64,000 nucleotides of DNA from Glandiceps talaboti (Eukaryota; Hemichordata; Enteropneusta; Spengelidae), in assembly GCF_964340395.1 (NCBI RefSeq), contig NC_135564.1:16450957-16514956 (forward strand). The letters are read 5' to 3'. This document shows positions 36,861 to 49,758 of this stretch, in pieces. The notes beneath the pieces were generated by a model that saw only the letters and a list, made by a program, of their open reading frames with translations, was not told the origin of the DNA and did no database searches. A program made the position numbers and the translations under genes. Positions within the stretch are counted from its first letter, which is position 1; each line of letters starts with the position of its first letter.

Positions 36861-37274
36861 TGTAGGCTTGGTGTTTCACTCATGGGACATTACAGCTAAA
36901 ATGATGCAGGCTTGGTGTTTCACTCACGTAATAACATGACATTTAATACACATCCCCAGACAACCTCTAATGCAAACGAAACAATTACACAGATGCCGTG
37001 CACATTGGGGATGTAGAACAAGTAAAGTTGAAATACCAGTTAGAAAATAAACAGGTTAAGCCAATGAAATCATTAAGTCTATGTGTAATGTTTTCATTAG
37101 AAGCCTGATTTTCCTGCAGTGTGAAAGAATTGCAATGGTTATCACTGTTCGATGTGATTGGGCAAATGATCCTGCTGTTATTATTGTGTCTCTGTTATTG
37201 TTAAATTAGAGTTGAAATATGTCTATCTTTGTGTCAAAAACGTAATGTCCCATGAGTGAAACACCAAGCCTACA
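36861..37274. mobile_element. MITE, TGTAGGCTTGG family, copy 3 (intact, 32-bp perfect TIRs)
   Basis: The first 32 bases (36861-36892, TGTAGGCTTGGTGTTTCACT...) are exactly the reverse complement of the last 32 (37243-37274). Just inside, the left end is repeated: CAGCTAAAATGATGCAGGCT at 36893 echoes CAGCTAAAATGATGTAGGCT at 36849, a 44-base step. The element has no coding capacity. A (TATG)n microsatellite begins immediately after the right end. Confidence 0.92.
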
Positions 37275-37275
37275 T

Positions 37276-37369
37276 ATTTGTATGTATGTATGTATGTATG
37301 TATGTATGTATGTATGTATGTATGTATGCATGTATGTATGTATGTATGTATGTATGTATGTATGTATGT
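37276..37369 (+). repeat. (TATG)n microsatellite
   Basis: About 23 tetramers with one GCAT variant, directly abutting the MITE at 36861-37274. Confidence 0.97.
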
Positions 37370-37859
37370 TTCTTTCTCTCTATCGAACTTCATGATATTT
37401 GAACAATCTAATCACTATGACATTACGCTCAAATGAACAACAAAAGATAAACAACCCGTGTACGAAAAACAAGACAACCACTTCAACACCGGTTAAGTAA
37501 TTAGTGGCTCTGAAGGAACAGGTAGACGCAATACTAATTCTCTAAGTTATACGTAAACACGTGTATCATTACATCCGATAACGGCATATAATGATCGATT
37601 ACTTGAAATGTAATATTCGAAAGCTGTTTTAAGATCAATAGAAAACCTTTTACTCATTCAACGATGGCCTTTTATTGCAATCTTAAGTCCTCTCATGTTT
37701 CTCCGCGGTATACGATAGGAAAACGTCTTTTTTAAAAATGATATTCGAATTTAAATGCAACGTATTAATGACTGGATTTCATACGTTCAGGAAATTGAGA
37801 TTAACAACCAGAGAATATCAACTGCTGCCATAACGAGCGTAGAGTTCCTCCTCCTAGAG

Positions 37860-38140
37860 GGAGCCTGAATATGAAGTGAAGCAAAGCAGGCAGTCAGGCA
37901 GGCAAGGAGGGAGGGAGGGAGGCCCGCCCGATCGCCATCACCAGGCCCCCGTCACCCCGGGGGTGGGGGGGGGGGAAATGAAAAAAAGACGTTGGCCTGC
38001 AGGGGAAAAAAGTCGGCGTGGCCTGAAGGACTGTGAGGTTCTAGACTGCCTCCAGTGACCACGGGCGCCAGAGTCGGTCCTGCGGGAGGAGCGACCGCCA
38101 GTCCCGGGAGAGGGGTCGGGTAAAAGACGTAGGTAGCCCA
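37860..38140. other. GC-rich island of unknown origin
   Basis: A block far richer in G+C and CpG than anything nearby, with (AGGG)n, CCCCGGGGGTGGGGGG and GCGACCGCCAGTCCCGGG. Short Pro/Gly-rich frames exist on both strands, but no splice-supported or recognised coding sequence. It could be a CpG island, a foreign insert or contaminating sequence. Confidence 0.6.
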
Positions 38141-38837
38141 AGCATGTGTACGGGTAGAATTATGAGTTGGCTTTACTCGTTTCATTTATTAAAGAAATAA
38201 TTGATTCACGCCGTCAAAATGTCTCTGTTCGACCTGTGACTATTCCTTGTAATGATTACCTTTTCTTTTGAAAATAATTCCATATTAGATTACACATATG
38301 TTCATGTAACATTCATTTTGGAGACTAGGGGATCACTAAAGCCCACTGCCAAAGCTTGCCTACGAAGATTTAATGGTGTTCATCAAAGTAAGGATTTTAT
38401 ACGATGGCGTTTATGGTAATTTGGGTGAAATGAGGATGCAAGTGTGTTCACAGCATTACGTTGTAAACTTACATTTTCTGTACCTTTGCAAAGTAAATGA
38501 CCTGATTCATACAGGCGTCAGTATCTTGGGAGAAGTATTCTTACATCTCAGTTCAATTCAAAGATGCCATTTCTTCAAAGAACGAACAATGAATCTGCAA
38601 ATCTCGAGAGAGGGACCACATCAATTTATCAACTCAGCTTCTTCCTCCACTTACCGTAATGTACATCGCTTTAATTGAAAGCTGACTTTTGTAACAATAT
38701 AACCCACAATGTCCATCATGCCATTTTTTTCGAACGAGCACGTTTACATGTATTGGATTACTGTTAGCATGTATTTCAATTATATGTACTTTCTACTATC
38801 AACACACATCGTCACCATAATGATTATGATCACTACG

Positions 38838-38838
<1 letters not shown>

Positions 38839-38882
<44 letters not shown>

Positions 38883-38885
38883 GAT

Positions 38886-38920
<35 letters not shown>

Positions 38921-38921
38921 T
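38839..38921 (+). repeat. (ATC)n microsatellite
   Basis: About 27 ATC units with one GATATC interruption. Confidence 0.97.
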
Positions 38922-39021
38922 TCAAATGGAACATTTATTCGTATTTGCTCTAGCTATAATGGAGTTCTAAACAACATGAAGAAAAAATGGGAAAATCAGC
39001 ATCACCATCCTCCCCCTCCTT

Positions 39022-39048
39022 CTCCATCATCATCATCATCATCACCAC

Positions 39049-39122
<74 letters not shown>

Positions 39123-39177
39123 TCATCACCACCACCACCACCACCACCACCACCATCATGATCATGATCATCATCAT
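39022..39177 (+). repeat. Mixed (ATC)/(ACC) trinucleotide array
   Basis: Alternating (ATC)n and (ACC)n tracts closing with GATCATGATCAT. The Ser/Pro, Ile/Thr and poly-Asp/Gly frames across it are artefacts. Confidence 0.97.
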
Positions 39178-40007
39178 CGACTATTGCAATCATGTTGATG
39201 GTTTTAAAACATACATCCTCAAATATTTTTTGTGGATTGTTCTGCAGTTCTGCAGGGAAATTAAATAATACCTATTGAGTGTATCTCAACAATTTATAAT
39301 ATCCCCTGGTTAACAGTAAGTCGATTAGTCAATATGTAGCTAACAGCTTTGAAATACATGGTCAAAACTCGTGGTAAAAGCAATATAATTTGCCAGGAAT
39401 AACAACGCACGACTGTTATATATGTTTGATTGAACGTTGCATGACAACACATCATGTTACATTTATTTTATGAATGGGGATACAATATATGATTTATATC
39501 GATATCGCTGATGAGCTGTATACAGGGTCAGCTTTTTATGGAGCGATCACATCTAATTCCTCGTTATCGTCAAAAAGGTTTGACAAATCGAAAGGTTTTC
39601 CAGATGCAATCGTAAAAGCTTTCAACTTGGGATTACTGAAATACCCTGGACAATACTGGTCAATAATAAATAGGACATGAACATTTGCTCGTACGTCTAA
39701 TCTTTTCGTAATTTTAAGTGATAAAATAAGATGTCTCTTAAATTAGGATAAAAGGTTTACTTTTCCATCTCACTAAATAGCAACTCCTGTATGCGTTTGC
39801 TTTTAGGATGACAAAGAACATATTTTCCCTTTTTGTGAATGTTTACACTTTCAAGTTATATTATCTAGTAAATTGACATGCTCATCTCCGTTAACAGTTC
39901 GGTTATAATTTTACTTTTTAAACGCCCTGGAGTTTTAAAATAGACGACATATATATCATAATATTAAAGTAAGAGTACAAGGGTTGAACTGACAGCGTGA
40001 AATAAAT

Positions 40008-40041
<34 letters not shown>

Positions 40042-40589
40042 GCTGTCTGTCTGTCTGTCTGTCTGTCTCTATGAGTGTATCTCTCTCAGTGTACACGTTC
40101 GCCTACCAAGGATATTTATATATGTATACGAGTACCATATCTCACTCCTTTTTAAATAGCTTGGTTAAAGTTCATTTGGTATTTTAGATTCTAATCAAGT
40201 GGAAAAATTGAATACTTGTGGTCCAGGAGCACAAGAGATTGTGCAGTCATATGAAATAGCATAGCTGGAAACCATGCGCGAAAACATTACCACAAAAAAG
40301 AAACTAACTAAATAACAGGCTCTATGTATGCCCTAAGCGTGCCTTTTAGTGAGGTCAGGTGTTCTTCATATACTATACTTAATCAAAATGCATACGAGAA
40401 ATCTAGGCTCCGTGAGTAATATTCGGTAAACATGCGAGTCTGTAGTATATGGTCGATTTGTAAGCATAATTGTTATGTCTAACCTGTGTCAAACTTGAAG
40501 AGAAGGGCACCTTGTGAATTTACTATCATGTTTAATAAAACTTGGCTGTCAAACGAGATGCGTTGGTTTCATTCATTTTAACTTATTTA
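39178..40589. other. Intergenic, no supported gene
   Basis: AT-rich sequence with a (GT)n run at 40011-40040 followed by (CTGT)n to 40068. Confidence 0.6.
40011..40068 (+). repeat. (GT)n followed by (CTGT)n
   Basis: Fifteen GT units, then about six CTGT units. Confidence 0.97.
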
Positions 40590-40835
40590 TCAGTACAACA
40601 CTGGTATCGATCGGAACATAGGTGGAAGTGGAATATAGGCCGTATTAGGCAAGTTCGACTGCTTGTATTGTTTTTTGTAATTACATAACAATACAAGCAG
40701 TCAACAATGCATTTAACAGAAGTTTCCTACCATACGTCAGAAGTACTGATCGCAACCAGTGCATTTCATTTCTATTAACATCCAAGTTTTTATTAAACAT
40801 AGTAAATTCACAAGCAAGGTATTCTTTCCCTTTAA
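40590..40835. mobile_element. TTAA fold-back MITE, AGGGAAA family, copy 2 (left end missing)
   Basis: It shares the inner blocks CAATACAAGCAGTC and AAACATAGTAAATTCACAA with 21570-21970. It ends CTTTCCCT then TTAA at 40832-40835. The left arm decays around 40590. Confidence 0.65.
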
Positions 40836-42500
40836 ATGATTTGCTCGTGATTCATTAAGAATATGATGCTAGAAATACAGAAAGGCAAAATCCTATTGAT
40901 ATAGTTCTTGGATGTAATTGCATTACTCTGTCGTAACCTCTTTGCATTGGACAGTCATTTTTATCATGATGGAGTCAAACATTCAATCTTAATTTTTCAA
41001 AGCCTTATATCTATATATTAAAAGGGTGGTATAAGATATCTGAAACACAAGTATACTTGATTTCACAAACCCAGAAAGCTATATGTATTCCCAAGTTTCG
41101 AATAACATGATCAAGTACGTTTTAATGTTTCTTTTTGCCTTTTACAATCGTTTGATGTTGGTTAACGCGTGCAATTATGAATCCTTTGCGATTCTCAAGA
41201 TACACCACCTTGGAAGTTATTTTTTTAAAGAGAGAAATCAGATGGCTGTCGACCACTGCAACACTACTACTATGTGAGAATTTCAGACCGAAAATTCACA
41301 AGGTCTCAATTTCAAATTTGTCATCACATTTAAAAAGAAGTTCACTGAGGAAAGAAGGTTGCATGCTAACAGTGGGTTCAATTCATTGACGTGAGTTTAG
41401 AACAGAATCCATCTGAAAACGTAAGCGTTCATAGAATGATTCGAGCGCTGGAGAAGTTACATGAAAATAGAAAGAAAAGAAACTACATTCATATAGAAAG
41501 GAACAAAGTATCTATGGTCTTTGTACGTGCCAAACTTTTACGTTTACATATTCGCTGAAAGGACTTGCCTGCGTGTAACTGTATGCCGGCTTCTGAATAA
41601 TATGGCACGCTGTACCCTATTTACAGCTTTCAGTTACACTTCGAATTCCATTGATTGTATATTTGCAATTTACTGAAATGACACCTGAGTTGATGTGTAC
41701 TGTATTGTATCAACACAGTAGGTGGCAGGATTCTCATTATGGGATTACATAGCAAAGTCACCCCATTTGTCTTACATCATAACACGTAATGCCACTGTAC
41801 TGATTACATGATACACTTAATGCTCTTTATGTAAACAGGTTATAGAGAACCAGAATATCCCAATAACGGTTAGAACCAAATTAGAGAGCGTGTGATTGAC
41901 AGGTAGTCGTGCTGAATGGCCGCATTAATGTAAACGAAGTCGAAAAACATTCAATGTTCAATGCTTAATGACATAGTGGATAGATGGAAAGAAAAGCATT
42001 GTGTTCACCACGTTCACAAAGTATATTTTTCGTTACATATCTATATTAGTTCTACCCATATCGGATAATTGGCAAGTAATGAATTAAAAAAAAACTGTCA
42101 GATAGGGATATGATCTACATATTAATGACACTGACCTTTTGAAAGATAACTTTACTTTCAGAAATGCTAAGGCGTGATGATCAATACCATCAAAATCAAT
42201 ATATGAACTAATCAACAAGTGAATGGTTTTTCTTTTGAATTTTCAAAGTTCATCTATTAGCCTATAGGGCAATTTACATCAAAAGAGCAAATTGATTATA
42301 ACAGGCAGTTAAGTAAATGCAGGAGGTACATGTTACCCATCAGTAAAATTGGAATGGTTGATAAGCATCATACGACTTAATCTGAAGCTAGTGTATTAGC
42401 ACTTACGAAATATACAAGTAGAAACACAAATTTCCTCGTTTCTAGTGTTAAGTAACAGTTTGTCACTCCGCATTCAAAAAAATAATTCTTCGAAAAATAC

Positions 42501-42849
42501 TTAAAGTGGCCTTATGGGTGAGGATTTGATATTAAGTTTTGATTTTTTTATTTCATCATGGCTTCCTACTTGAAAAATCAATGTGAAACAACATATGCCA
42601 AGTCCTTGTTCGCAGCTAAAATTGCAAAAGATTAATAAATGTGTGAAATATTTGTTATTCTACGTACAATAAAAACCTTTTTTGTTTACACTTTAAAAAA
42701 AAAGCTTTTGGCAATGTATTGAGTTACAAAGACAGATTTGGTCTGTGTTGTTTCACATTGATATTTCAAGTAGGAAGCAATGATAAAATTGTTTTACAAA
42801 TTGTAACCCCCAAGATAAACACCAAATTGTCATCCATATGACCACTTAA
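42501..42849. mobile_element. TTAA fold-back MITE, AGTGGCC family, copy 2
   Basis: Left end TTAAAGTGGCC; the right end ACCACTTAA has lost one T. Shared internal sequence with 22615-22956 includes ATTGCAAAAGATTAATAAAT, AATATTTGTTATT and GGCAATGTATTGAGTT. Confidence 0.8.
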
Positions 42850-45123
42850 ATGTATTTTTATTTATTAACATCAGTTATATGACATTGTTTTAGATGAAAT
42901 ATTCAAAAATATGGACACATACCTATAATGTAAAAATCGTATCATTTTTGTGAAACCTGAAAAAAAGTCCCTCGAAATATCCCCAAAGGAACATTCCAAA
43001 TATTCTATTGAAGTACAGAGTATATATGTACGATACATATTCATAGATAATTACATAGCACATCCCTATAGAAATGAACAGCTTCCAGCATTAGGCACCA
43101 CTCACATTATCCTCTGCATAAAGCCAAGAATGATGTTAAATGAACGATTGTGAAATGTCTAAATTGACGGTTTTCGGCTTGTGTACCAATACAATTTATC
43201 GCTGCAGAGTTCCGAATTACTTTTCAAAAATCACAACAGGCACATTTCGGTCACCTGACATGATTGTTATAATTGTTGTTTTCGTTTTACGAGTATCAGA
43301 AATGTAGATATTTCATAATGTAAGGGTTCTTGGTATTATTACATTATGTATCCCTAGTTATTTGCTGCCATACGCGTACATGCTATTGGTATGTGAACCT
43401 CAGTGCAATACCAAAAAAGATGAGTACAAACATGTATGCAAATGAGCGCGTGACATTACGTCAGCTGCGAACTCTGAAAGCACGCCTGGAAATGCCACTC
43501 AAGCGTCATTGGTTACTGACAAAGGATTAAACTTCCAATAGAAATCGACAATACAACCTAACGAAAGAATTTGTGGCTTTGAAAAAGCGGCAACTTTTGA
43601 TGAGATTTTTTTCCTAGCACACAAAGAATAATAACAATTATACATGAGTTTTAAAGGTAAATGTTATCAACATAAAAACCACAGAATGTTATTTCATAAA
43701 TTATACATTATCACGTCCATGTACGTCAATGACAATTCGCAATACGATACATCCATACATGGTCATACTATGCACATAGTAATACTCATTCTATGGAATA
43801 GCGTTTTCAAGAAGAGGTCAGAGGTCACCCACTATCACACCATGGAATGGCGCCACATCGATCCTATCAAATGGTACAGTTTTGCAATTTACTGTGTGTG
43901 AAGGTGACGACATTGCAAAATAAGATAGAAACATGAACACAAAGTCCATTCCTCAATTTAATCTAAATTTCGCTATGAAGAAGTCCTAGTAATCAACTTC
44001 ACTTACAGATTTTCCGGTTCCCATAAACCGCTATACTGAATAAGCCTGAACTGTGAAAGATGAGAACTTCCATTATTTCGGAACCTAGAATAATTGGTTT
44101 TGGACAATTATCGCAAACATCAACTTATCCTATTTAGAAAATGTATTATCATTATATTGTTCTTGATTAGTTTGTTGATATTCTACCACTCAAAGACATT
44201 CTATTAGGAGTTTGATTTTCGTTTAGTCCTAGCGCCTATCCGAAATGTTTGATGTTTTAAAGCCAATAGTACATTAGAGGCAAGCTATGATTGTTTCCAT
44301 TACAACCTGTCTACTGAGGTTAATACAAGAGGCCACGATCACGACGGAAATAAGTCGTTGATAGTCAGCATTTGTCACTTAATGATGGTGCAATTATTTT
44401 GCTAGGAATCAATTACATCGAGGAGATAATAGACTTGTGACTAGATCTAATTCTGAAAACATCCCTACATTATTAGTTACTGTGGATGTTCCAGACATAA
44501 ATCCACTCCACCTCCTGTCGTGTACTCCTCGCTAAGTAAAAGTAGAAACAGTACTGCTCGCTTTTTGCTTTGATTGTATGAAATACATCGAAGTATGTGC
44601 TAATTTTGTGCGTTATCTCCAAGCTCGAAATCGTATCCTTTATGTTTGTCATCAAGGACATGCGCATTGTTCTATCATCGGTATATAATTCATGTTAATC
44701 ACGTCATGTAGAGTGAAAGGAGTTCACTCACTAGCGATTCCCTCACGACTGCAACAGAAACGACGAAAACCTGACAAAAACCACATGTTGCAGTCTGCGC
44801 CTGTATTTTAAAGGTATAATAATTTGGCAGGGACACTATATGCCTTCACAAAGAGTAAAACTACACATGGTAGAGGTAAACCAATCACAAACAATGAAAA
44901 ACCTGTAGATATTTCGCTGAAACCACCGCGCTTTTACGAAAACTTGTTCGTCTAAAAAAATCAAAGACCTTTTCTTACAGCGGGGAAGACGGATACTGTT
45001 TGTAACAGCATTTCTTCAAGACGCCGTCTCGTATACGATTTATTTCAGTTGAGTACATAGCCGTCGCTGTAGGAGACAGAGGAAAACTTCACGCAAGGAA
45101 AACTCATACCCAGGACAAATATC
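42850..45123. other. Upstream region of the second LAPTM4-like gene
   Basis: Frames at 42950-43153, 43330-43530 and 43644-43901 carry no motif or splice support. The final few hundred bases are the presumed promoter and 5' UTR of the gene starting at 45124, but no core element is clear. Confidence 0.4.
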
Positions 45124-46739
45124 ATGGCACTAATTGCTCAGTGTTTTTGTTGCTGTAATCTCCGCTCAGGGAGTCTGGTAACCGCTTTCTACACTTTGGT
45201 GAGTTAATATTATAGCAATTCAAGAATACTTTAATGTAGCCAATTTCACCATATAAGACTAATTCAATCTTTTATTGCCAATACTCTGTTCGAGTCTTCT
45301 AAAATGTTATTTTGATGGTGACCGATATCGAAATCTTCTTCAGAGCTCGTTTTAATCCACTTTACTATAAGTACAGCAGAAGTCGTATGGATCGTCGCAT
45401 CTCTAGGCAACCGAGAATCACTCAACACAATCGGAGTGCCATGTTATCAACTCTTATACGTACTTTTACACTGCATCACTGAATACTCGTATGCAATATC
45501 GTTGAAGACAGCTTTTCAAAAGGGAAAGGGCTTTGACTGAAAAACTATGCATACCATGGGGTTTAGGAAAAATGCAATGTGTCTGGAATTAATGTCATCA
45601 TGTTCAGCCAAATCAGTCAATATATCGTTAATCTTCTCTTCTTCCTCTTCGTATGTCATCCACAGTCTAGCTGTGGTGACATGACGAGTTTACTCCGTTG
45701 TGCGTTGTGTTGATGCCGTTAACGGAGAACGGAAAACACTGCGTAAAGATTAAGTATCCAACGAAAATGTATCTCAACCTCAAGTGTTGACCAATTTTTC
45801 GTGCGTCGAGTATAGCTTCAGTTCACATTGAAAACATATTAAACTATATTATGCATATTTACATTGAAACTTGAGACAATTTATTTAGCGCGCAAAGAGT
45901 AGAAATTTCTTGTTGAATAATAATAATTATGATGATAAAGCTTATTTACAATACGCCTGTTCTCCGAAGAACTCCAGGCACAAACACAGAACTACTAACA
46001 AAATGAGAGGATACAAAGAAACTATTTGAAAACATGGAAGGATGTAGCGAGAAGTGTGTATTGAAGTAAGTAAGTGAGTGAGTGAGAGTTACTAGCATGA
46101 TTACATGTTTGTAGTAGACACTGATGTACAGTCTATGTATCAAATTCTGGCTTTCAATATGGAAGTCACGTTGCTTGTTTGTTAGTAGGACCCTCCTAAA
46201 AATACAAATATCTTAATATCTTACAATTACACGGTTCCATCCATTTTAGAAATGTCGTGTCTATCTATGTAAAGGCTTTGCACATTCACATTTAACAACT
46301 TTCGAACGCTGATGAATGTTTCAAAGGAAAGTGCAAAATGTATGCATAATTAAGTATCAAACAGTAAGGAGTTAATCGATACATTTGTGTCTTGTCATGT
46401 AAAATTTCCATGATGATATATGTATATAGTAATTCTTATTCCTCAACAACGTTCAGTTCAATAATCAATAATGCTTTCTGAAAGCAGTACTATTCTATTG
46501 TTTAAAATGTAGACTTTCTATCATTTGAATAAGTGTGGTAACATACTCCAAAGACTGACCATTGGTATGCATGTAGAGTAACATTTGGCATAGACTATTA
46601 AGTTGAAATTAGCCCCAGACAGTGATCTATGTATATATGTGTGTAGGAGCGCAAAGTAACGAGTAAAACAGTCCTTATCATTAAGTATAATCCGTGACGT
46701 TTCGCATTGATAATTCTTTCACAAAAGGACTTAGACCAA

Positions 46740-46770
<31 letters not shown>

Positions 46771-46854
46771 TGTATGTATGTATGTATGTATGTATGTATG
46801 TATGTATGTATGTATGTATGTATGTATGTATGTATGTCTGTCTGTCTGACTGTC

Positions 46855-46922
<68 letters not shown>

Positions 46923-49287
46923 CCCGTTTGCCTGCCTGCCTGCAAGAATACATGTATGTAACATGTATGTATGTATGTATGTATGTATGTATGTATGTAT
47001 GTATGTATGTATGTATGTATGTGTGTGTGTGTGTGTGTGTGTGTGGATGTATGTATGTATGTATGTATGTATGTATGTATGTATGTATGTATGTGTGTGT
47101 GGATGTATGTATGTATGTATGTATGTATGTATGTATGTATGTATGTATGTGTGTATGTATGTATGTGTGTGTGTGGATGTATGTATGTATGTATGTATGT
47201 ATGTATGTATGTATGTATGTATGTATGTGTGTGTGTGGATGTATGTATGTATGTATGTATGTATGTATGTTTTGACTCTTAATATGTTTAGGCTGAATAA
47301 TTGTATGTGACACTAATTGTAAGTAATCATGTGTGATTCAGTTTAGTTGATTAACCAACAACGACTTTTATGCATGCTTATTGGCTCCGGCAATCCATAC
47401 AAATCATTAAATATAGCGGTATTATTGATTTATAATTTGAACAAAGCAACGTTTGGGCAATCACGTTTCTCTTCTCAAATGAGGTTAACCGAAAACTGCT
47501 CTTGTGAAAGTTGTACACGTTACTAGATTAAGCCAGCGTCCAAGCATGCTAGATATTATGTTCGGAGTAATAGCATTTAAACGTTTAGTCACGTAAAATC
47601 TTCCTGATCAAACTATGCCTGTGGTCCTTGCTTCATCTTGTCACTGTTAAGTCGATTGGCTCTGTGCTTGATTGCGTAAAGCGTTAGATACTCTTGCAAT
47701 ACTTCAATATGGTGTTGACGTCATCGAACGAGTCAACGAGCCATCACCAAAGAAAAGTTTGTCGTGTTATTTAACACTTTTATGTACTCAAGGTGTTAAA
47801 GAAAGACTAAGTGATATAAAAGAGTTACCTCAATTAACAGAATAGTTGGTACGTATTCTACTGTCTAGACAACATAAATGCTGCAAAAATATCAATATCT
47901 CCGAAAGGGAGCTGAAAAATTAAATATCTGCATATTTTTGATGTACACTACGTTGCCTATCGGACTCGTTGATTTAATGCAAATACACTACACGATGACT
48001 TAACGGTAGGAGATTTCTTCATTGGCAATATGTATATATACATAATGAAACGTGATTGGATAAAACGTATATCGTGATTGCTTATTTTCATACCCAAGAA
48101 TTGCATCTTAGTTTAAATGTGTTAATTACATGTCGAATTGAATTGAATCGAAAATTCATTCCGCCAGAAAATGAAAACAAACATACGTTCTTTGAAAGTA
48201 ATACAAAATGGGATTCCGGTGACTAATCAAAGTCGATGGACGAAACGTTAATGGAAATTAAGGCAAATTAGGGTACGACTTATAACAACAAAAATGCATC
48301 TCCTTTGAATACTGATGGAGATTACATCCGTTCGGTTGAAAATTTAATAAATATACAGAAACTCTCTTGGTGTAGCAGATGAAGTGACTAGAAATAAGTA
48401 AAAAAAACATACGTACAGAAATGAAATTATAAAGGCAAGTTAAAGAATCGCGAAGATGTAGTTATCCCTTCAAAAATACTGCTTTAGCTTTGCTTTAAAT
48501 AGTTGTCTTTTGTAACGGTTGTTCTCACTTAATGACATGCCTCATCAGTTGAGTTCGTCCAATGAAATCTGTAAAGATGTCTTTTTTTCTGCAGGGTTGC
48601 TATATTTTTTCATCTTCATTTGAGCATGCAGAATGACAGAATAGAAGACTCAAAACAATTAATTGATTCAAATTGTCTGGATACAATTTTCTCTGCATTT
48701 TTCCGTGAAATCACTTTCTGTTGCATATTATCTAGACCCCCTGCTGGGCAAAAATACAGTGTACACTTTATTCGCGATCTTACCCAAATGAAAAAAAGCA
48801 AAATACCCTGTCCTACTTCACATATACAGAAGCCGTATCAAACCGAGTGTTTTGTGAGTGGATATTTTTCTTTTTGCACTCGTTTCAAAATCAATATCGA
48901 CAATATTTGACAACCTTCAGTAATAGGATGTATAATATACATATTATATTACAATATATTTACTTTTTGTAAGCAAGGATATTTAATCACTTCTAAAAAA
49001 TACATTCATTAAATTATATGGAAGGTGGATTTGGTTGCAAAGGATATATATTCTTGTATAAAGTGTAATATCAATTGTTAACAGTTATATGATAATAATC
49101 CATTGCCGCACTCTTCACGAAGACTGCATTTCTAATTTAAATTTCTTTAAGAATAAATATTTCCACGGCAACAGGGGTTGAACCACAAAGCTATTATGTA
49201 TTTAGTATTGGTACCCTGAATCAATTGAAATTTGCACACATGGTAATGTGATAGTATTAGATGGATGGATGGATGGATGGATGGATG

Positions 49288-49325
<38 letters not shown>

Positions 49326-49354
49326 CAGACAGACGGAGGGACGGAGACACACAC

Positions 49355-49387
<33 letters not shown>

Positions 49388-49445
49388 TAAACAAACATAG
49401 ACAGACAGAGACAGAGACAGGCAGTGTACACAGGCAGACACACTC

Positions 49446-49490
<45 letters not shown>

Positions 49491-49711
49491 AACAGACAGA
49501 TTAGTATGTATGTATGTATGTATGTATGTATGTATGTATGTATGTATGTATGTATGTATGTAGGTAGGTAGGTAGGTAGGTAAGATAGGGTGGGGTGGAG
49601 AGACTAACAGAGCTAAAGATGGCAAGAAGTAACAAGAATGCATTCAGGCAGGCAGGCAGGCAGACATACATACATACATACATACATACATACATACATA
49701 CATACATACAT

Positions 49712-49758
<47 letters not shown>

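Noticed and set aside
38709-39268. 150-codon Ser/Pro/Ile-rich frame and poly-Asp frame
   Set aside because: Products of the (ATC)/(ACC) arrays.
46681-47313. 210-codon and 186-codon open frames
   Set aside because: They are translations of (TATG)/(TCTG)/(TG) microsatellites, open on both strands in several frames.
48616-48910. 96-codon plus frame and 61-codon minus frame
   Set aside because: Open on both strands without motif; probably chance within an intron.
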